In this document: piece by piece, positions 24,997 through 35,124 of the stretch
Layout of the letters: every line of letters begins with the position of its first letter
Numbering within the stretch: the stretch's first letter is position 1
Notes under the pieces: model-generated
The model's input: only the letters and a program-made list of their open reading frames with translations
Told to the model about the DNA's origin: nothing
Database searches by the model: none
Assembly: GCF_016584665.1 (NCBI RefSeq)
Contig: NZ_BBJB01000021.1
Location: 31,207-95,206, forward strand
DNA length: 64,000 nucleotides
Reading direction: 5' to 3'
From: Pseudanabaena sp. lw0831
GTDB taxonomy: Bacteria > Cyanobacteriota > Cyanobacteriia > Pseudanabaenales > Pseudanabaenaceae
Made by a program: the position numbers and the translations under genes

Positions 24997-26415
24997 TTGA
25001 ATCAAGATTTTTCTCCATTATTAGAAGCGGCGCGGCGATATTTAGATATCGATGACGCACCGTTTTATATGCCAGGACATAAACGCGGTCAGGGTATTGA
25101 TCGCGAATTTATGTCAATCATGGGTGAGAATATTTTTCGCCTCGATTTGCCTGAATTACCCGATCTCGAAGAACCGATCGCTGAAGCCGAAGTTCTAGCT
25201 GCCGATGCTTATGGCAGCGATCGCGCATGGTTCTTGACCAATGGCTCTACCTGCGGTGTGCAAGCGATGCTATTGGCAACTTGCCAGCAGGAAGACAAGA
25301 TTTTAATTGGGCGTAACTGTCATAAAGCCACGATCGCAGGACTAGTTATTAATGGAGCTACTCCTGTTTATTTGCCAACTGACTATTTACCAGAATTTGA
25401 TTTAGACTTGGGCGTGAGTCCTAAGACCTTAGAATTATTTCTGAACCTGCATCCTGATGCGAAAGCGGTAATGCTAGTTAGCCCTAATTATTTTGGAGTT
25501 TGTGGCGAACTGGCAAAAATGGTAGCGATCGCCCATTCTTTTAATGTTCCCCTATTAGTTGATGCTGCTCACGGAGCGCACCAAGGATTTCATCCCGATC
25601 TACCGATTTCAGCTCTGCAAGCAGGAGCCGACTTAGTTGTGCAATCCACTCACAAAGTTGCAGGTAGCCTCACCCAGTCTTCGATTTTGCATTTACAAGG
25701 CGATCGCATTGCTGTTGAACAAGTTGATCGTGCTTTGCAAATATTGCGATCAAGTAGTCCCAATTTATTACTAATGATTTCTCTGGATGTGGCGCGGCGA
25801 CAAATGGCAGTTAATGGCAAACAACTCTTAACTTACACATTGGGATTAGCTAAAGCAGCGCGATCGCAATTAAATCAAATTCCTAAGTTGCGAACCTTTA
25901 GTCAGGTAGAAGTTCCCAATCTTGACGATACTCGCCTCACGGTAATGACTGATTGCTTAGATATTACAGGCTTTGAAGCTGATGAATATTTGCATTCTCA
26001 ATTAGACGTGATGGCAGAAATGCCCACCAGATCGCAATTAGTATTTAGTCTCAGCTTTGGTAATACTCAAGCTGATATTGATCGGCTAGTGAGTGGATTG
26101 CAACAACTTTCTCAGGAAACCAATGATTGTTGGTCGGCGACTGCCGACCAACAATCATTGGTTTCCATTCCAAAATCTAGACTTACTCCTCGTGAGGCAT
26201 ATTTTGCAAAATGCGATCGCATTTCTATCGATAACGCGATCGGGAGAATTAGTGCTGAATCTCTTTGTCCTTATCCTCCAGGGATTCCTCTAGTTTGTAT
26301 TGGTGAAGAAATCACGTTTGAGGTCGTGGAAATGTTGCAAGCTATTTTGCGATCGGGCGGTGTTATTAATGGGGCAAGTGATGACAGCCTCAAAACAATT
26401 TTAGTTGTACAGTAA
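24997..26415 (+). CDS. Orn/Lys/Arg decarboxylase family PLP enzyme
   Basis: 472 residues, TTG start. It is a short-form group III decarboxylase of fold type I: PFYMPGHKRGQG at the N-terminus, LTNGSTCGVQAML, DAAHGAH and the PLP lysine in VVQSTHKVAGSL, then the C-terminal domain with AIGRISAESLCPYPPGIPLVCIGEEI. The product would be a polyamine precursor (agmatine, cadaverine or putrescine); the substrate cannot be told from sequence. A 24-bp perfect palindrome lies in the coding sequence at 26115-26166, in the linker between the two domains. Confidence 0.85.
   Translation: MNQDFSPLLEAARRYLDIDDAPFYMPGHKRGQGIDREFMSIMGENIFRLDLPELPDLEEPIAEAEVLAADAYGSDRAWFLTNGSTCGVQAMLLATCQQEDKILIGRNCHKATIAGLVINGATPVYLPTDYLPEFDLDLGVSPKTLELFLNLHPDAKAVMLVSPNYFGVCGELAKMVAIAHSFNVPLLVDAAHGAHQGFHPDLPISALQAGADLVVQSTHKVAGSLTQSSILHLQGDRIAVEQVDRALQILRSSSPNLLLMISLDVARRQMAVNGKQLLTYTLGLAKAARSQLNQIPKLRTFSQVEVPNLDDTRLTVMTDCLDITGFEADEYLHSQLDVMAEMPTRSQLVFSLSFGNTQADIDRLVSGLQQLSQETNDCWSATADQQSLVSIPKSRLTPREAYFAKCDRISIDNAIGRISAESLCPYPPGIPLVCIGEEITFEVVEMLQAILRSGGVINGASDDSLKTILVVQ
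26115..26166. repeat. Perfect 24-bp palindrome inside the decarboxylase gene
   Basis: Exact arms (starting GGAAACCAATGATTGTTGG) around GACT, with a GTCGGC/GCCGAC core. The reading frame runs through it as ETNDCWSATADQQSLVS, an interdomain linker. Confidence 0.85.
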
Positions 26416-26423
26416 TGCAACTT

Positions 26424-26474
26424 AACCAAAAAAGAGAAAGGTGGCGCTTTGCGCCGCCTTTCTCTTTTTTTGGT
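26424..26474 (+). terminator. Terminator after the decarboxylase gene
   Basis: Near-perfect stem (arm AACCAAAAAAGAGAAAGGTGG) with a GCGC-TTT-GCGC core. It is another copy of the AGAGAG/GGCGC hairpin family. Confidence 0.7.
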
Positions 26475-26499
26475 TTATGTCCTACAATGATGAGACTAT

Positions 26500-26619
26500 C
26501 GATCGGTTCCAACGGGTAACAGCCTTTGGAGGAAACGGGGAAAGTTTGGTGTAAACCCAGCGCTGTCCCGCAACTGTGATGAGATGCATCAATCTCTAAG
26601 TCAGGATGCCCGCCGATCG
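26500..26619 (+). promoter_or_regulatory. Cobalamin riboswitch
   Basis: The sequence shows the AdoCbl-riboswitch core in order: a P1 arm CGATCGG, GGTAACAGCC, the AACGGGGAAAG block, GGTGTAAACCCAGCGCTGTCCCG, CAACTGTGA, the variable stem and AAGTCAGGATGCCCGCC, closed by CCGATCG. Such elements switch off expression of the downstream gene when cobalamin is bound. It lies about 55 bp before the first possible start codon. The genes below are not recognised B12 synthesis or transport genes. Confidence 0.93.
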
Positions 26620-26675
26620 CAAATGGTCTCTTTTAGAGATTCATCAACCTACACTTTTTCATCTGCGAGGTATAG

Positions 26676-26792
26676 ATGATGTTTAGTTTAAAATTTTTAG
26701 AAATTTTACAATTGCTCCCGATTGGACAAAAACTGCCCCAAGGCGATCGCATCAAGCAGACAAATAGGAAGTCCAATGCTGCGAGATCATAA
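26676..26792 (+). CDS. Possible 38-codon leader ORF downstream of the riboswitch
   Basis: A short reading frame begins with tandem ATG codons 5 nt after GCGAGG, and codes for a peptide starting MMFSLKFLEILQLLPIGQK. It ends with TAA at 26790-26792, overlapping the start of the next gene (ATG 26776) by 17 nt in another frame. It could be a translated leader that couples riboswitch control to the next gene, a degraded gene start, or chance. Confidence 0.3.
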   Translation: MMFSLKFLEILQLLPIGQKLPQGDRIKQTNRKSNAARS

Positions 26793-27243
26793 AGAACGTC
26801 AGGACATCTGCCATTCTTGGCAACCTCAGTTTATTAAAGATAATTTTTTACTAATTGGATATCATGCCCTGAGGGGTGTTGTAACATCAGGGAAAGGGAT
26901 TACAGTTTGTATTGTCGGGCAACCTGCTGCTGATTTTAAGCCGAGTTTTCACCTTTGGCAATTTAGAACTCAGTTTATAGCAGCGGAATTTGCTGCACCC
27001 TATTTACTGGAAATGGGTATCGGTTCAAGACAGATTCCGTCATTAATGCAGGCGATCGCCAACTATGATGCTCAACAAGAGATCATTCTGGCAATGAATA
27101 TCGATCAACAGATCGAAATTTACTGTCTCCAAAACCTGAAGATTTCTCCCTCAGAATGCTACAAACAAGTATGCGATCGCTGGGATGAATTCATGCCACA
27201 CGGGTTCCCGCCCGAATCATCACATCGTTTTATTAGAATCTAG
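26776..27243 (+). CDS. Unrecognised protein under a cobalamin riboswitch
   Basis: 155 residues from the ATG at 26776, chosen because AGGAAG lies 5 nt upstream; an in-frame TTG at 26722 has no such support. It is a soluble mixed alpha/beta protein without signal peptide. Notable stretches are FLLIGYHALRGVVTSGKGITVCIVGQP, SFHLWQFRTQFIAAEF and MNIDQQIEIYCLQNLKISPSE. Cys and His residues are scattered rather than paired. No family is recognised. The riboswitch upstream implies a role in cobalamin or cobalt metabolism, or in a B12-dependent process, as inference only. Confidence 0.6.
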   Translation: MLRDHKERQDICHSWQPQFIKDNFLLIGYHALRGVVTSGKGITVCIVGQPAADFKPSFHLWQFRTQFIAAEFAAPYLLEMGIGSRQIPSLMQAIANYDAQQEIILAMNIDQQIEIYCLQNLKISPSECYKQVCDRWDEFMPHGFPPESSHRFIRI

Positions 27244-27312
27244 GATGGGCGGCGCAACGCACCACCCATCCTAGCCATACTGCTAGAGTTATTTACAAGA
27301 GTATTTTATTGA

Positions 27313-28479
27313 GTGGAAAATATAATTAAAAAATCAGACTTTGTTCTCACTCCTTACATGAAGAGCAACGATCTCTTGGCAACTTATCAAATCCTGAATA
27401 CCGTTGTTCCCTATATAGTTTTATGGTTTTTGGCAGTTAAAGCAGCAGCAGTTTCTCTTTGGTTTCTGCCTCCGATCATCATTTTGATGACTCTCTTTTC
27501 ATTGCGATGCTTCTCGTTAATGCATGATTGCGGACATTATTCGCTCTTTACTTCCAAAAAAGTTAACAGAGTTGTTGGCTTCTTTTTGGGTGTGATTAAT
27601 GCCATACCCCAATATCCTTGGTCAAAAGGTCATGCCTACCACCACAAAACCAATGGTGATTGGGAACGATATCGTGGTGTCGCAGCATTCCTCTCTACTG
27701 AAGAATTTTCTAAGCTCAATGATTCCGATCAAAAGCTTTATGCCGTAATGAGACATCCATTAATGTCTTTCTTGGGAGGTTTTTTCTACCTTGCAATCAG
27801 ACCAAGATATGCACTAATTGCAGGAAGCTATGATTTTATTGGTCATATATTTTCCAGTTTAAGGAAAGACCCTCGCATGGGTTTAGCGGCGATTATCTCT
27901 TCTCACAAATCTAGAAATTGGTATACGGGAGCGGAATTTATAGATTTGCTGCTCAATAATATTTGCGTAATCGGCAGTTGGATTTTTCTCAGCCATTTGC
28001 TTGGAGCAGGCTTCTTTTTCAGTGTTTACTCAATCAGTTTAACTTTTTCAGCAGCGATCTTTATCTGCGTGTTCTTTGTCCAGCATAACTTTGAAGACTC
28101 CTATGCCCACAAGACGGAAGGTTGGGACTATCTGCTTGGAGCGCTTGATGGTAGCAGTTATCTAGAGTTGCCAACAATTTTGAAGTGGTTTTCCGCAGAT
28201 ATCGGTTTTCATAATATCCATCACCTTTCGGAAAGAATCCCGAACTACAATCTCGAAGCTTGTCATAACGCAAATATTCATCTTCTCTCAAAGGTCAAAA
28301 CGCTGAGGCTCGGAGATATGCTTGGCTGCGCCAAGTTTGTGTTATGGGATTCTGAGGCTTGTAAATTAATCTCGATCGCTGAGTTTCACAAGGCTAAATT
28401 TACAGCTCCAGATATAGAGCAAAGTCTTATTAATCAAAATAAGCTGGAAGACCTACTTGTCAAAAATGGTAAGGCTTAA
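27313..28479 (+). CDS. Membrane fatty-acid-desaturase-family protein
   Basis: 388 residues, GTG start. All three histidine boxes of the membrane di-iron desaturase/hydroxylase superfamily are present: HDCGH (71-75), HAYHH (107-111) and HNIHH (300-304), with four or more membrane helices between them. Members insert double bonds or hydroxyls into acyl chains or carotenoid-like substrates. The stop is only 5 nt from the start of the MPBQ methyltransferase gene, so the two are almost certainly co-transcribed. The substrate is unknown; it is not clearly DesA, DesB, DesC or DesD. Confidence 0.82.
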   Translation: MENIIKKSDFVLTPYMKSNDLLATYQILNTVVPYIVLWFLAVKAAAVSLWFLPPIIILMTLFSLRCFSLMHDCGHYSLFTSKKVNRVVGFFLGVINAIPQYPWSKGHAYHHKTNGDWERYRGVAAFLSTEEFSKLNDSDQKLYAVMRHPLMSFLGGFFYLAIRPRYALIAGSYDFIGHIFSSLRKDPRMGLAAIISSHKSRNWYTGAEFIDLLLNNICVIGSWIFLSHLLGAGFFFSVYSISLTFSAAIFICVFFVQHNFEDSYAHKTEGWDYLLGALDGSSYLELPTILKWFSADIGFHNIHHLSERIPNYNLEACHNANIHLLSKVKTLRLGDMLGCAKFVLWDSEACKLISIAEFHKAKFTAPDIEQSLINQNKLEDLLVKNGKA

Positions 28480-28484
28480 TCTTA

Positions 28485-29432
28485 ATGAATTTATTTGTTA
28501 CTACGTTGGAAGCTGTCTTGGCAGTTGCGATCGCAGGAATTGGCGTTTATCTAGCTACAGCACGTCGCTATCAATCTACTGATTCTGTTGCTAACTCCTA
28601 TGATCAATGGACAGAAGATGGAATTTTAGAGTTCTACTGGGGCGAACATATTCATCTAGGTCATTACGGTTCGCCACCGCGTTCAAAAGACTTCTTGACC
28701 GCTAAATCTGATTTTGTTCATGAAATGGTGCGTTGGGGTGGCTTAGATAAGCTCCCTGCTGGAACGACTGTCCTTGATGTGGGCTGTGGTATTGGTGGCA
28801 GTAGCCGCATTTTGGCAAAAGAATATGGCTTCTCGGTAACAGCAATTACGATTAGTCCTGAGCAGGTCAAACGTGCTCAGGAGTTAACCCCAAAGGAGCT
28901 TGACCTAAAATTTCAGGTTGATGATGCGATGGCGATGTCATTTCCTGATGCAAGCTTTGATGTGGTTTGGTCGGTCGAAGCGGGGCCACATATGCCCGAC
29001 AAAGCTATTTTTGCAAAAGAGTTGATGCGCGTACTCAAGCCCAATGGTTTGCTGGTACTTGCGGATTGGAATCAGCGAGACGATCGCCAAGTGCCTCTAA
29101 ACATTTGGGAGAAGCCTGTGATGAAGCAACTCCTCGATCAATGGTCACATCCTGAGTTCTCAAGCATTGAAGGCTTTTCTGAGCTTTTGGAGGCGACAGG
29201 ACTGGTCGATGGCAAGGTAACAACTTCTGATTGGACAGCAGAAACTCTTCCTTCATGGCTAGATTCAATCTGGCAAGGTGTAGCGCGACCAAAGGGATTG
29301 GTGAGTTTTGGGATATCTGGATTTATTAAATCAGTAAGGGAAATACCAACGATTTTACTAATGCGTCTAGCCTTTGGAGTGGGGCTTTGTCGATTTGGCA
29401 TGTTTAAAGCAGTGCGATCGCCTGATATATAA
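28485..29432 (+). CDS. 2-methyl-6-phytyl-1,4-benzoquinone/MSBQ methyltransferase
   Basis: 315 residues. A single N-terminal membrane helix (about 5-25) precedes a class I SAM-dependent methyltransferase domain with VLDVGCGIGG (about 96-105) and ISPEQVKRA. The sequence follows the cyanobacterial MPBQ methyltransferase (Synechocystis slr0418 type) closely, including SVANSYDQWTEDGILEFYWG, VVWSVEAGPHMPDKA and RLAFGVGLCRFGMFKAV. It methylates the quinone ring in tocopherol and plastoquinone synthesis at the membrane. It is translationally close to the desaturase gene upstream. A VTE6-like kinase gene is at 59951-60715. Confidence 0.9.
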   Translation: MNLFVTTLEAVLAVAIAGIGVYLATARRYQSTDSVANSYDQWTEDGILEFYWGEHIHLGHYGSPPRSKDFLTAKSDFVHEMVRWGGLDKLPAGTTVLDVGCGIGGSSRILAKEYGFSVTAITISPEQVKRAQELTPKELDLKFQVDDAMAMSFPDASFDVVWSVEAGPHMPDKAIFAKELMRVLKPNGLLVLADWNQRDDRQVPLNIWEKPVMKQLLDQWSHPEFSSIEGFSELLEATGLVDGKVTTSDWTAETLPSWLDSIWQGVARPKGLVSFGISGFIKSVREIPTILLMRLAFGVGLCRFGMFKAVRSPDI

Positions 29433-29465
29433 TCACTTTGTTAAGCATTGTTTACGAAACAATAA

Positions 29466-31185
<1,720 letters not shown>

Positions 31186-31187
<2 letters not shown>

Positions 31188-31228
31188 GAAAATAGTAAGG
31201 TGGGCAATGCCCACCTTACTATTTTCTT
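31186..31228 (+). terminator. Perfect 20-bp hairpin after pyrG
   Basis: Arms AAGAAAATAGTAAGGTGGGC around AAT, beginning on the pyrG stop codon. Confidence 0.75.
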
Positions 31229-31253
31229 ACTTCTTATTTCGAGGATCTTAAAT

Positions 31254-32312
31254 ATGGATGCAGCACTTACTTCTCAAGATATTTTGCGCCGCTATGCAAA
31301 AGGGGATCGCGACTTTAGTGGGCTTAATCTCAATGGCATCAAACTCAGTGGGGCGAACCTCAGTCGCACGGATTGGCTGGATGTTAATCTCTCCAAAGCC
31401 TATCTCAATAGTACCGTCTTGACCTTTTCTTGTTTGACAAGGGCAAATATGCGCGGAGCATTAATGGTTGGTGCGAATCTCTGTGGTGCGAATCTCAATC
31501 AAGCGAGCATGAGTAATGTCAATCTATCCAATGCTGATTTGCATGGAGCCAGTCTGCAAGGAGCAACTCTCTTTGGTGCAAATCTTAGTCTTGCGAATTT
31601 GATGGATGCTAACTTAATTGACGCAGATATGCGCACGGTTAACTTGAGTGGGGCGAACCTTGTCGGAGCCTGCATGAAAGGCGCAAATCTCAGACAAGAA
31701 CGAGCTGTCGGCGATCAACATGAAATTGATGCTGGCAAAAAGAAGCGCAGCACAGCTAGTCTAACAGGCGCAAATTTATCTGGTGCTGACCTGCGTGGCG
31801 CAAATCTATCTGGTGCGGATCTACACAAAGCCGACCTACGCGGCGCAAATTTACAAGAAGCAACTCTCAGTGGTGCAAACCTTAGTGAGGCAAAGTTAAA
31901 TAATGCCAATATGCAAGGCGTATTTCTCTCTGAAGCTAATCTCAGCTGCGCAACGCTCTCAGGTGCAATTTTAAATAATGCCAAACTGGAAAGAGCAATT
32001 TTAATCGATGCAGATTTTAATGGAGTTTCACTGCGAAGCGCGATTATGGCGGATGTTAAGGCGAGTCGGGTGAAGATGCAAGGTACAGATCTCACAGATG
32101 TCAAATTGACTCGTGCCGATCTCAGTCGAGCTAATCTCAGTGGGGCAATTATGATCCGCTCTAACCTGATCGAAGCCTATCTTGCTCGGACTAATCTAGC
32201 CAATGCCGATTTGACCGATGCAATTCTCAACCGTGCTGAGTTAAGTAGTGCCAATCTTGTCGGCGCAATTCTCAAAGGAGCCACGCTTCCCGATGGCAAA
32301 GTCCACAACTGA
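31254..32312 (+). CDS. Pentapeptide-repeat protein
   Basis: About 352 residues from the ATG at 31254 (GAGG 10 nt upstream; an in-frame GTG at 31200 lies inside the pyrG terminator). Almost the whole chain is A(D/N)LxX repeats, roughly 55 units, predicting a long right-handed quadrilateral beta-helix. The repeats are interrupted near residues 147-170 by a charged insert (QERAVGDQHEIDAGKKKRS), likely a protruding loop. No enzymatic domain or signal peptide is seen. The role is unknown; some such proteins mimic DNA or act as scaffolds. Confidence 0.88.
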   Translation: MDAALTSQDILRRYAKGDRDFSGLNLNGIKLSGANLSRTDWLDVNLSKAYLNSTVLTFSCLTRANMRGALMVGANLCGANLNQASMSNVNLSNADLHGASLQGATLFGANLSLANLMDANLIDADMRTVNLSGANLVGACMKGANLRQERAVGDQHEIDAGKKKRSTASLTGANLSGADLRGANLSGADLHKADLRGANLQEATLSGANLSEAKLNNANMQGVFLSEANLSCATLSGAILNNAKLERAILIDADFNGVSLRSAIMADVKASRVKMQGTDLTDVKLTRADLSRANLSGAIMIRSNLIEAYLARTNLANADLTDAILNRAELSSANLVGAILKGATLPDGKVHN

Positions 32313-32353
32313 ACCACTATGCACTTCCAGTGCATAGTGGTTCAGTTGTGGAC
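32301..32353 (+). terminator. Perfect 24-bp hairpin at the pentapeptide gene stop
   Basis: Exact arms (starting GTCCACAACTGAACCACTAT) around TTCCA. The stop codon lies within the left arm. Confidence 0.7.
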
Positions 32354-32541
32354 TGAAAGTCCTAAATCTGTAGCTTCATCCAAACTATATTTAGTTTTCC
32401 TATTTTAGTAATGTGACTGTGATGATAATGCAGGTTTTACTCACGCTAAAGTTCTGTAAAGAAATCATAGTAACTGCTTTAAAGGTTGTCAGCTAAAGCC
32501 TTGCACTGAAAGTGCATAGTTTTGGACTAGCGTGTTGGGAC

Positions 32542-32578
32542 AATAAAAAAAGCCTCGCACTGCGAGGCTTTTTTTATT
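32542..32578. terminator. Terminator of the M23 peptidase gene
   Basis: Perfect 17-bp stem AATAAAAAAAGCCTCGC around ACT, with T-rich exits on both strands. Confidence 0.85.
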
Positions 32579-33624
32579 TAGGCTTTATTTCCTGATTTCG
32601 GTGATTGTGCGAGATATTTTTGTAATTGCTCCATAGCAAGTATCAACTGCGGTGTGGGATCGATCGCTACCAGTCCCTCTTGCATCTTTTGCCAAATCTC
32701 GAAATGCAGATGTGGTCCAGTAGCCATACCCGTACTGCCAACTAAACCGATCACATTACCCTGTTTAATCTCTTGACCGGGCTTAACTAAGACCTCAGAC
32801 AAGTGAGCATAACGAGTCTCATGGGTGTCTCCGTGAGAAATGACCACGATCAAGCCATATCCACCAAGCCAACCTGCAATTTCGACACGACCACTAAAGG
32901 CGGCGACGACGGGTGTACCTTCGGGAGCGGCTAAGTCTGTGCCTTGATGAAAGCGTACCTGTCCTGTGACAGGATGGACGCGAGCGCCAAATAGAGAACT
33001 AATTACCGACGGAGAAATTAATGGGAACAGCATTTGCTTGTCGCCATTGCTAGGCAAGCTCATCGCAGCAATTTCTTCAGAAGTGAGGCGGCGCACTTGC
33101 ACAGCAGTTTCACCCGAGGCGGCGGTATAGAGAACATTGCTGTTTTGGTAGTAGTTTTGCGATCTATTTTTAGCGGCGATCGCTACTTCAGGGTTACAAA
33201 GATCGGCATTGCGTTCGAGAAGGCTACTAGCCTTGAATTTACAGCCTGTAGATCGGTTCTCTAGGACAATTTCGACAGGTTGTCCGACGGGCTGTGATCG
33301 CTTGGCTGAGGCTTTTGGTGATGACTTCGATCCAGTCTCAATATTGACTAGGACAGATTCGCGATTACCTGCATTATTTATAGGCTTATCGGCTGGAGAA
33401 GCGTTAAAGCTACTTTCACTTTTGATCTCTACAGTGACTGGTGCAGGAGCGATCGCTGGTTGAGCCTGTATTTGTGGGGCTGGAGCCGAAGGTTGTGATA
33501 CTGCTACATCAGGGGAAACGGCAGATTTTGTCGCGGCATATGCTGAGCCAACTAAAAAGTAGTTATTTGTGGAGAGGCAAAGCAGGGTTGCTAACGTAAT
33601 CGTTGAAAGTGTTGATTTTCGCAT
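32578..33624 (-). CDS. Exported M23-family metallopeptidase (LytM-type)
   Basis: 348 residues. A signal peptide (ATLLCLSTNNYFLVGSAYA) is followed by a Pro/Ala-rich low-complexity linker and a C-terminal peptidase M23 domain (about 215-330). Zinc ligands are in RFHQGTDLAAP (HxxxD) and ATGPHLHFEIW (HxH), with AGWLGGYGLIVVISHGD between them. These enzymes cleave peptidoglycan cross-bridges or act as amidase activators. All metal ligands are present, so activity is expected. birA lies 9 nt upstream on the same strand and may be co-transcribed. Confidence 0.88.
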   Translation of the reverse strand: MRKSTLSTITLATLLCLSTNNYFLVGSAYAATKSAVSPDVAVSQPSAPAPQIQAQPAIAPAPVTVEIKSESSFNASPADKPINNAGNRESVLVNIETGSKSSPKASAKRSQPVGQPVEIVLENRSTGCKFKASSLLERNADLCNPEVAIAAKNRSQNYYQNSNVLYTAASGETAVQVRRLTSEEIAAMSLPSNGDKQMLFPLISPSVISSLFGARVHPVTGQVRFHQGTDLAAPEGTPVVAAFSGRVEIAGWLGGYGLIVVISHGDTHETRYAHLSEVLVKPGQEIKQGNVIGLVGSTGMATGPHLHFEIWQKMQEGLVAIDPTPQLILAMEQLQKYLAQSPKSGNKA

Positions 33625-33633
33625 AATTTGATT

Positions 33634-34356
33634 CTACTGATAGCCGACAGAGAAGTTTTGAGGCTGATAGATCGCTTCTTGGGAATTGCCTTCCCATCTT
33701 ACTACCAGTTCGCCCGTTGGTCTAATGTCGATTATTTGCCCTTGAAGTTCCCGTCCATTAATCGTTTGATGTACTTTTTTGTCGCTAAGTAGCTCTAAAT
33801 ATTCCGCCAAAATGCCCACCATTCCTTCTCGATCGCTGCGAGTTTGACCTAGCTGTATGCCTTTTAGCACCACTTCGATCAGTTCATCTATGTTTGACAA
33901 AGTAGTTGGTAATTCACCCAGTGCGATCGCACCTTCAGGTACATCGTTTGTCCAATTAATCCCGATCCCCACTACGGCATAACGAATTTTGCCAGCCTCG
34001 ATTCGCGTTTCAGTGAGAATTCCTCCCAATTTGCGGCGATCGATTAATAGATCATTTAACCATTTCAGCTTTACATTTGCCCCCGTTTCATTTAGTGCCT
34101 TGGCTATGCCCCAAGCAGACCAGAGCGTAATTTGATGAGCATTTGCTGCTGTCAAATTTGGCTGCAAAATCACTGACATAAATAATCCGCCCAAGTCTGA
34201 CTGCCAACCGTTACCACGTTGACCTCGACCTTTAGTTTGGCGCTTAGCAATGATCGCCGTGTTTGATAGCGCTTCGAGACGTATTGAATCAATAAGTCGC
34301 CAAGCTTCACTATTAGTTGAATCAATTTCTTCGTAACGAATAATCTGACAATTCAA
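33634..34356 (-). CDS. birA: Biotin--[acetyl-CoA-carboxylase] ligase
   Basis: 240 residues. It has the catalytic core without the N-terminal DNA-binding domain of E. coli BirA. Motifs include DSTNSEAW, KGRGQRGNGWQSDLGGLFMSV (the biotinyl-AMP loop), KLKWLNDLLIDRRKLGGILTE with the catalytic lysine, and VVGIGINW. It attaches biotin to the carrier subunit of acetyl-CoA carboxylase. It is compactly arranged with the scramblase-like gene upstream and the M23 peptidase gene downstream on the same strand. Confidence 0.92.
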   Translation of the reverse strand: MNCQIIRYEEIDSTNSEAWRLIDSIRLEALSNTAIIAKRQTKGRGQRGNGWQSDLGGLFMSVILQPNLTAANAHQITLWSAWGIAKALNETGANVKLKWLNDLLIDRRKLGGILTETRIEAGKIRYAVVGIGINWTNDVPEGAIALGELPTTLSNIDELIEVVLKGIQLGQTRSDREGMVGILAEYLELLSDKKVHQTINGRELQGQIIDIRPTGELVVRWEGNSQEAIYQPQNFSVGYQ

Positions 34357-34371
34357 GATAATTCCTGACTA

Positions 34372-34992
34372 TTAAGAAGCTTTTGTCTCAAAGTATAAAA
34401 GATCAACAAACACTGCACCAGCGAGTAACAGCAACTTTTCATCTGCCGTTAATTTCGCATCGGTGAAGCGAACTCTAAAGTTATCAGCATCAGTAAATAG
34501 TTCTTTAGATATCCCTGTCCATTTCTTCTCAATTACCGATACTTCCTTTTCAGCTTTTTTGATGGGGAATGTCCAAATTTTCCAAAGTGGGGAAGTCATG
34601 CTCATGATCACCCTGCCCCTAGTATCCAAAAATTCAAATTTTTTGTTAAACCATGCAAATCTCTGCTGCAAACTTCCTACAGGGCGATCGCCTGCACCAA
34701 AAATATCTAGACGCTGAAAAAACCAGCGAAAAGGATGATGAGCGCGAAAAACTTGCTGATTAGCCATATCAGTTCCCACGATATTAAAAACTCGCCAATG
34801 CCCTAGAAACTGTCTCATGATCGCGTCTAAGAAGCCTAGTTTTGGCTCAGCACAGTAACCAAATTGATGACCATCATCGGTTTGGATTTGATAACGGTTG
34901 CGAGTTTCAAAGCCAAATATTTCTGCTAGTTCAAATTTTTGTTTGACATAAATTGCATTGGCTTGGGCTAGTGTTTGCAGAAACATACTCAT
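34372..34992 (-). CDS. Scramblase/LURP-one-like protein
   Basis: 206 residues. The pattern of FGFETRNRYQIQTDDG, RHPF-like AHHPFRWFFQRLDIFG, FEFLDTRGRVIMSM and FRVRFTDAKLTADEKLLLLAGAVFVDLLYFE is that of the Tubby/LURP-one/scramblase 12-stranded barrel with its C-terminal central helix. Bacterial members have no established function, and no calcium-binding motif is evident. It lies just upstream of birA in the same direction, 15 nt apart. Confidence 0.75.
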   Translation of the reverse strand: MSMFLQTLAQANAIYVKQKFELAEIFGFETRNRYQIQTDDGHQFGYCAEPKLGFLDAIMRQFLGHWRVFNIVGTDMANQQVFRAHHPFRWFFQRLDIFGAGDRPVGSLQQRFAWFNKKFEFLDTRGRVIMSMTSPLWKIWTFPIKKAEKEVSVIEKKWTGISKELFTDADNFRVRFTDAKLTADEKLLLLAGAVFVDLLYFETKAS

Positions 34993-35124
34993 AATTTTTT
35001 TGGAGAAAACTATTTCTCAGCATACACTAGCAAAATCTAAACTGTGCCTGTGCCATCTTGTCGGGGGTATTGTCACACTTTGGGGCGGTGGTATTTTAGC
35101 CTTGACTTTACAAGTTTTTTGCTT

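Noticed and set aside
31715..32104. Minus-strand frame opposite the pentapeptide-repeat gene
   Set aside because: Shadow of the repetitive A(D/N)LxX coding strand.
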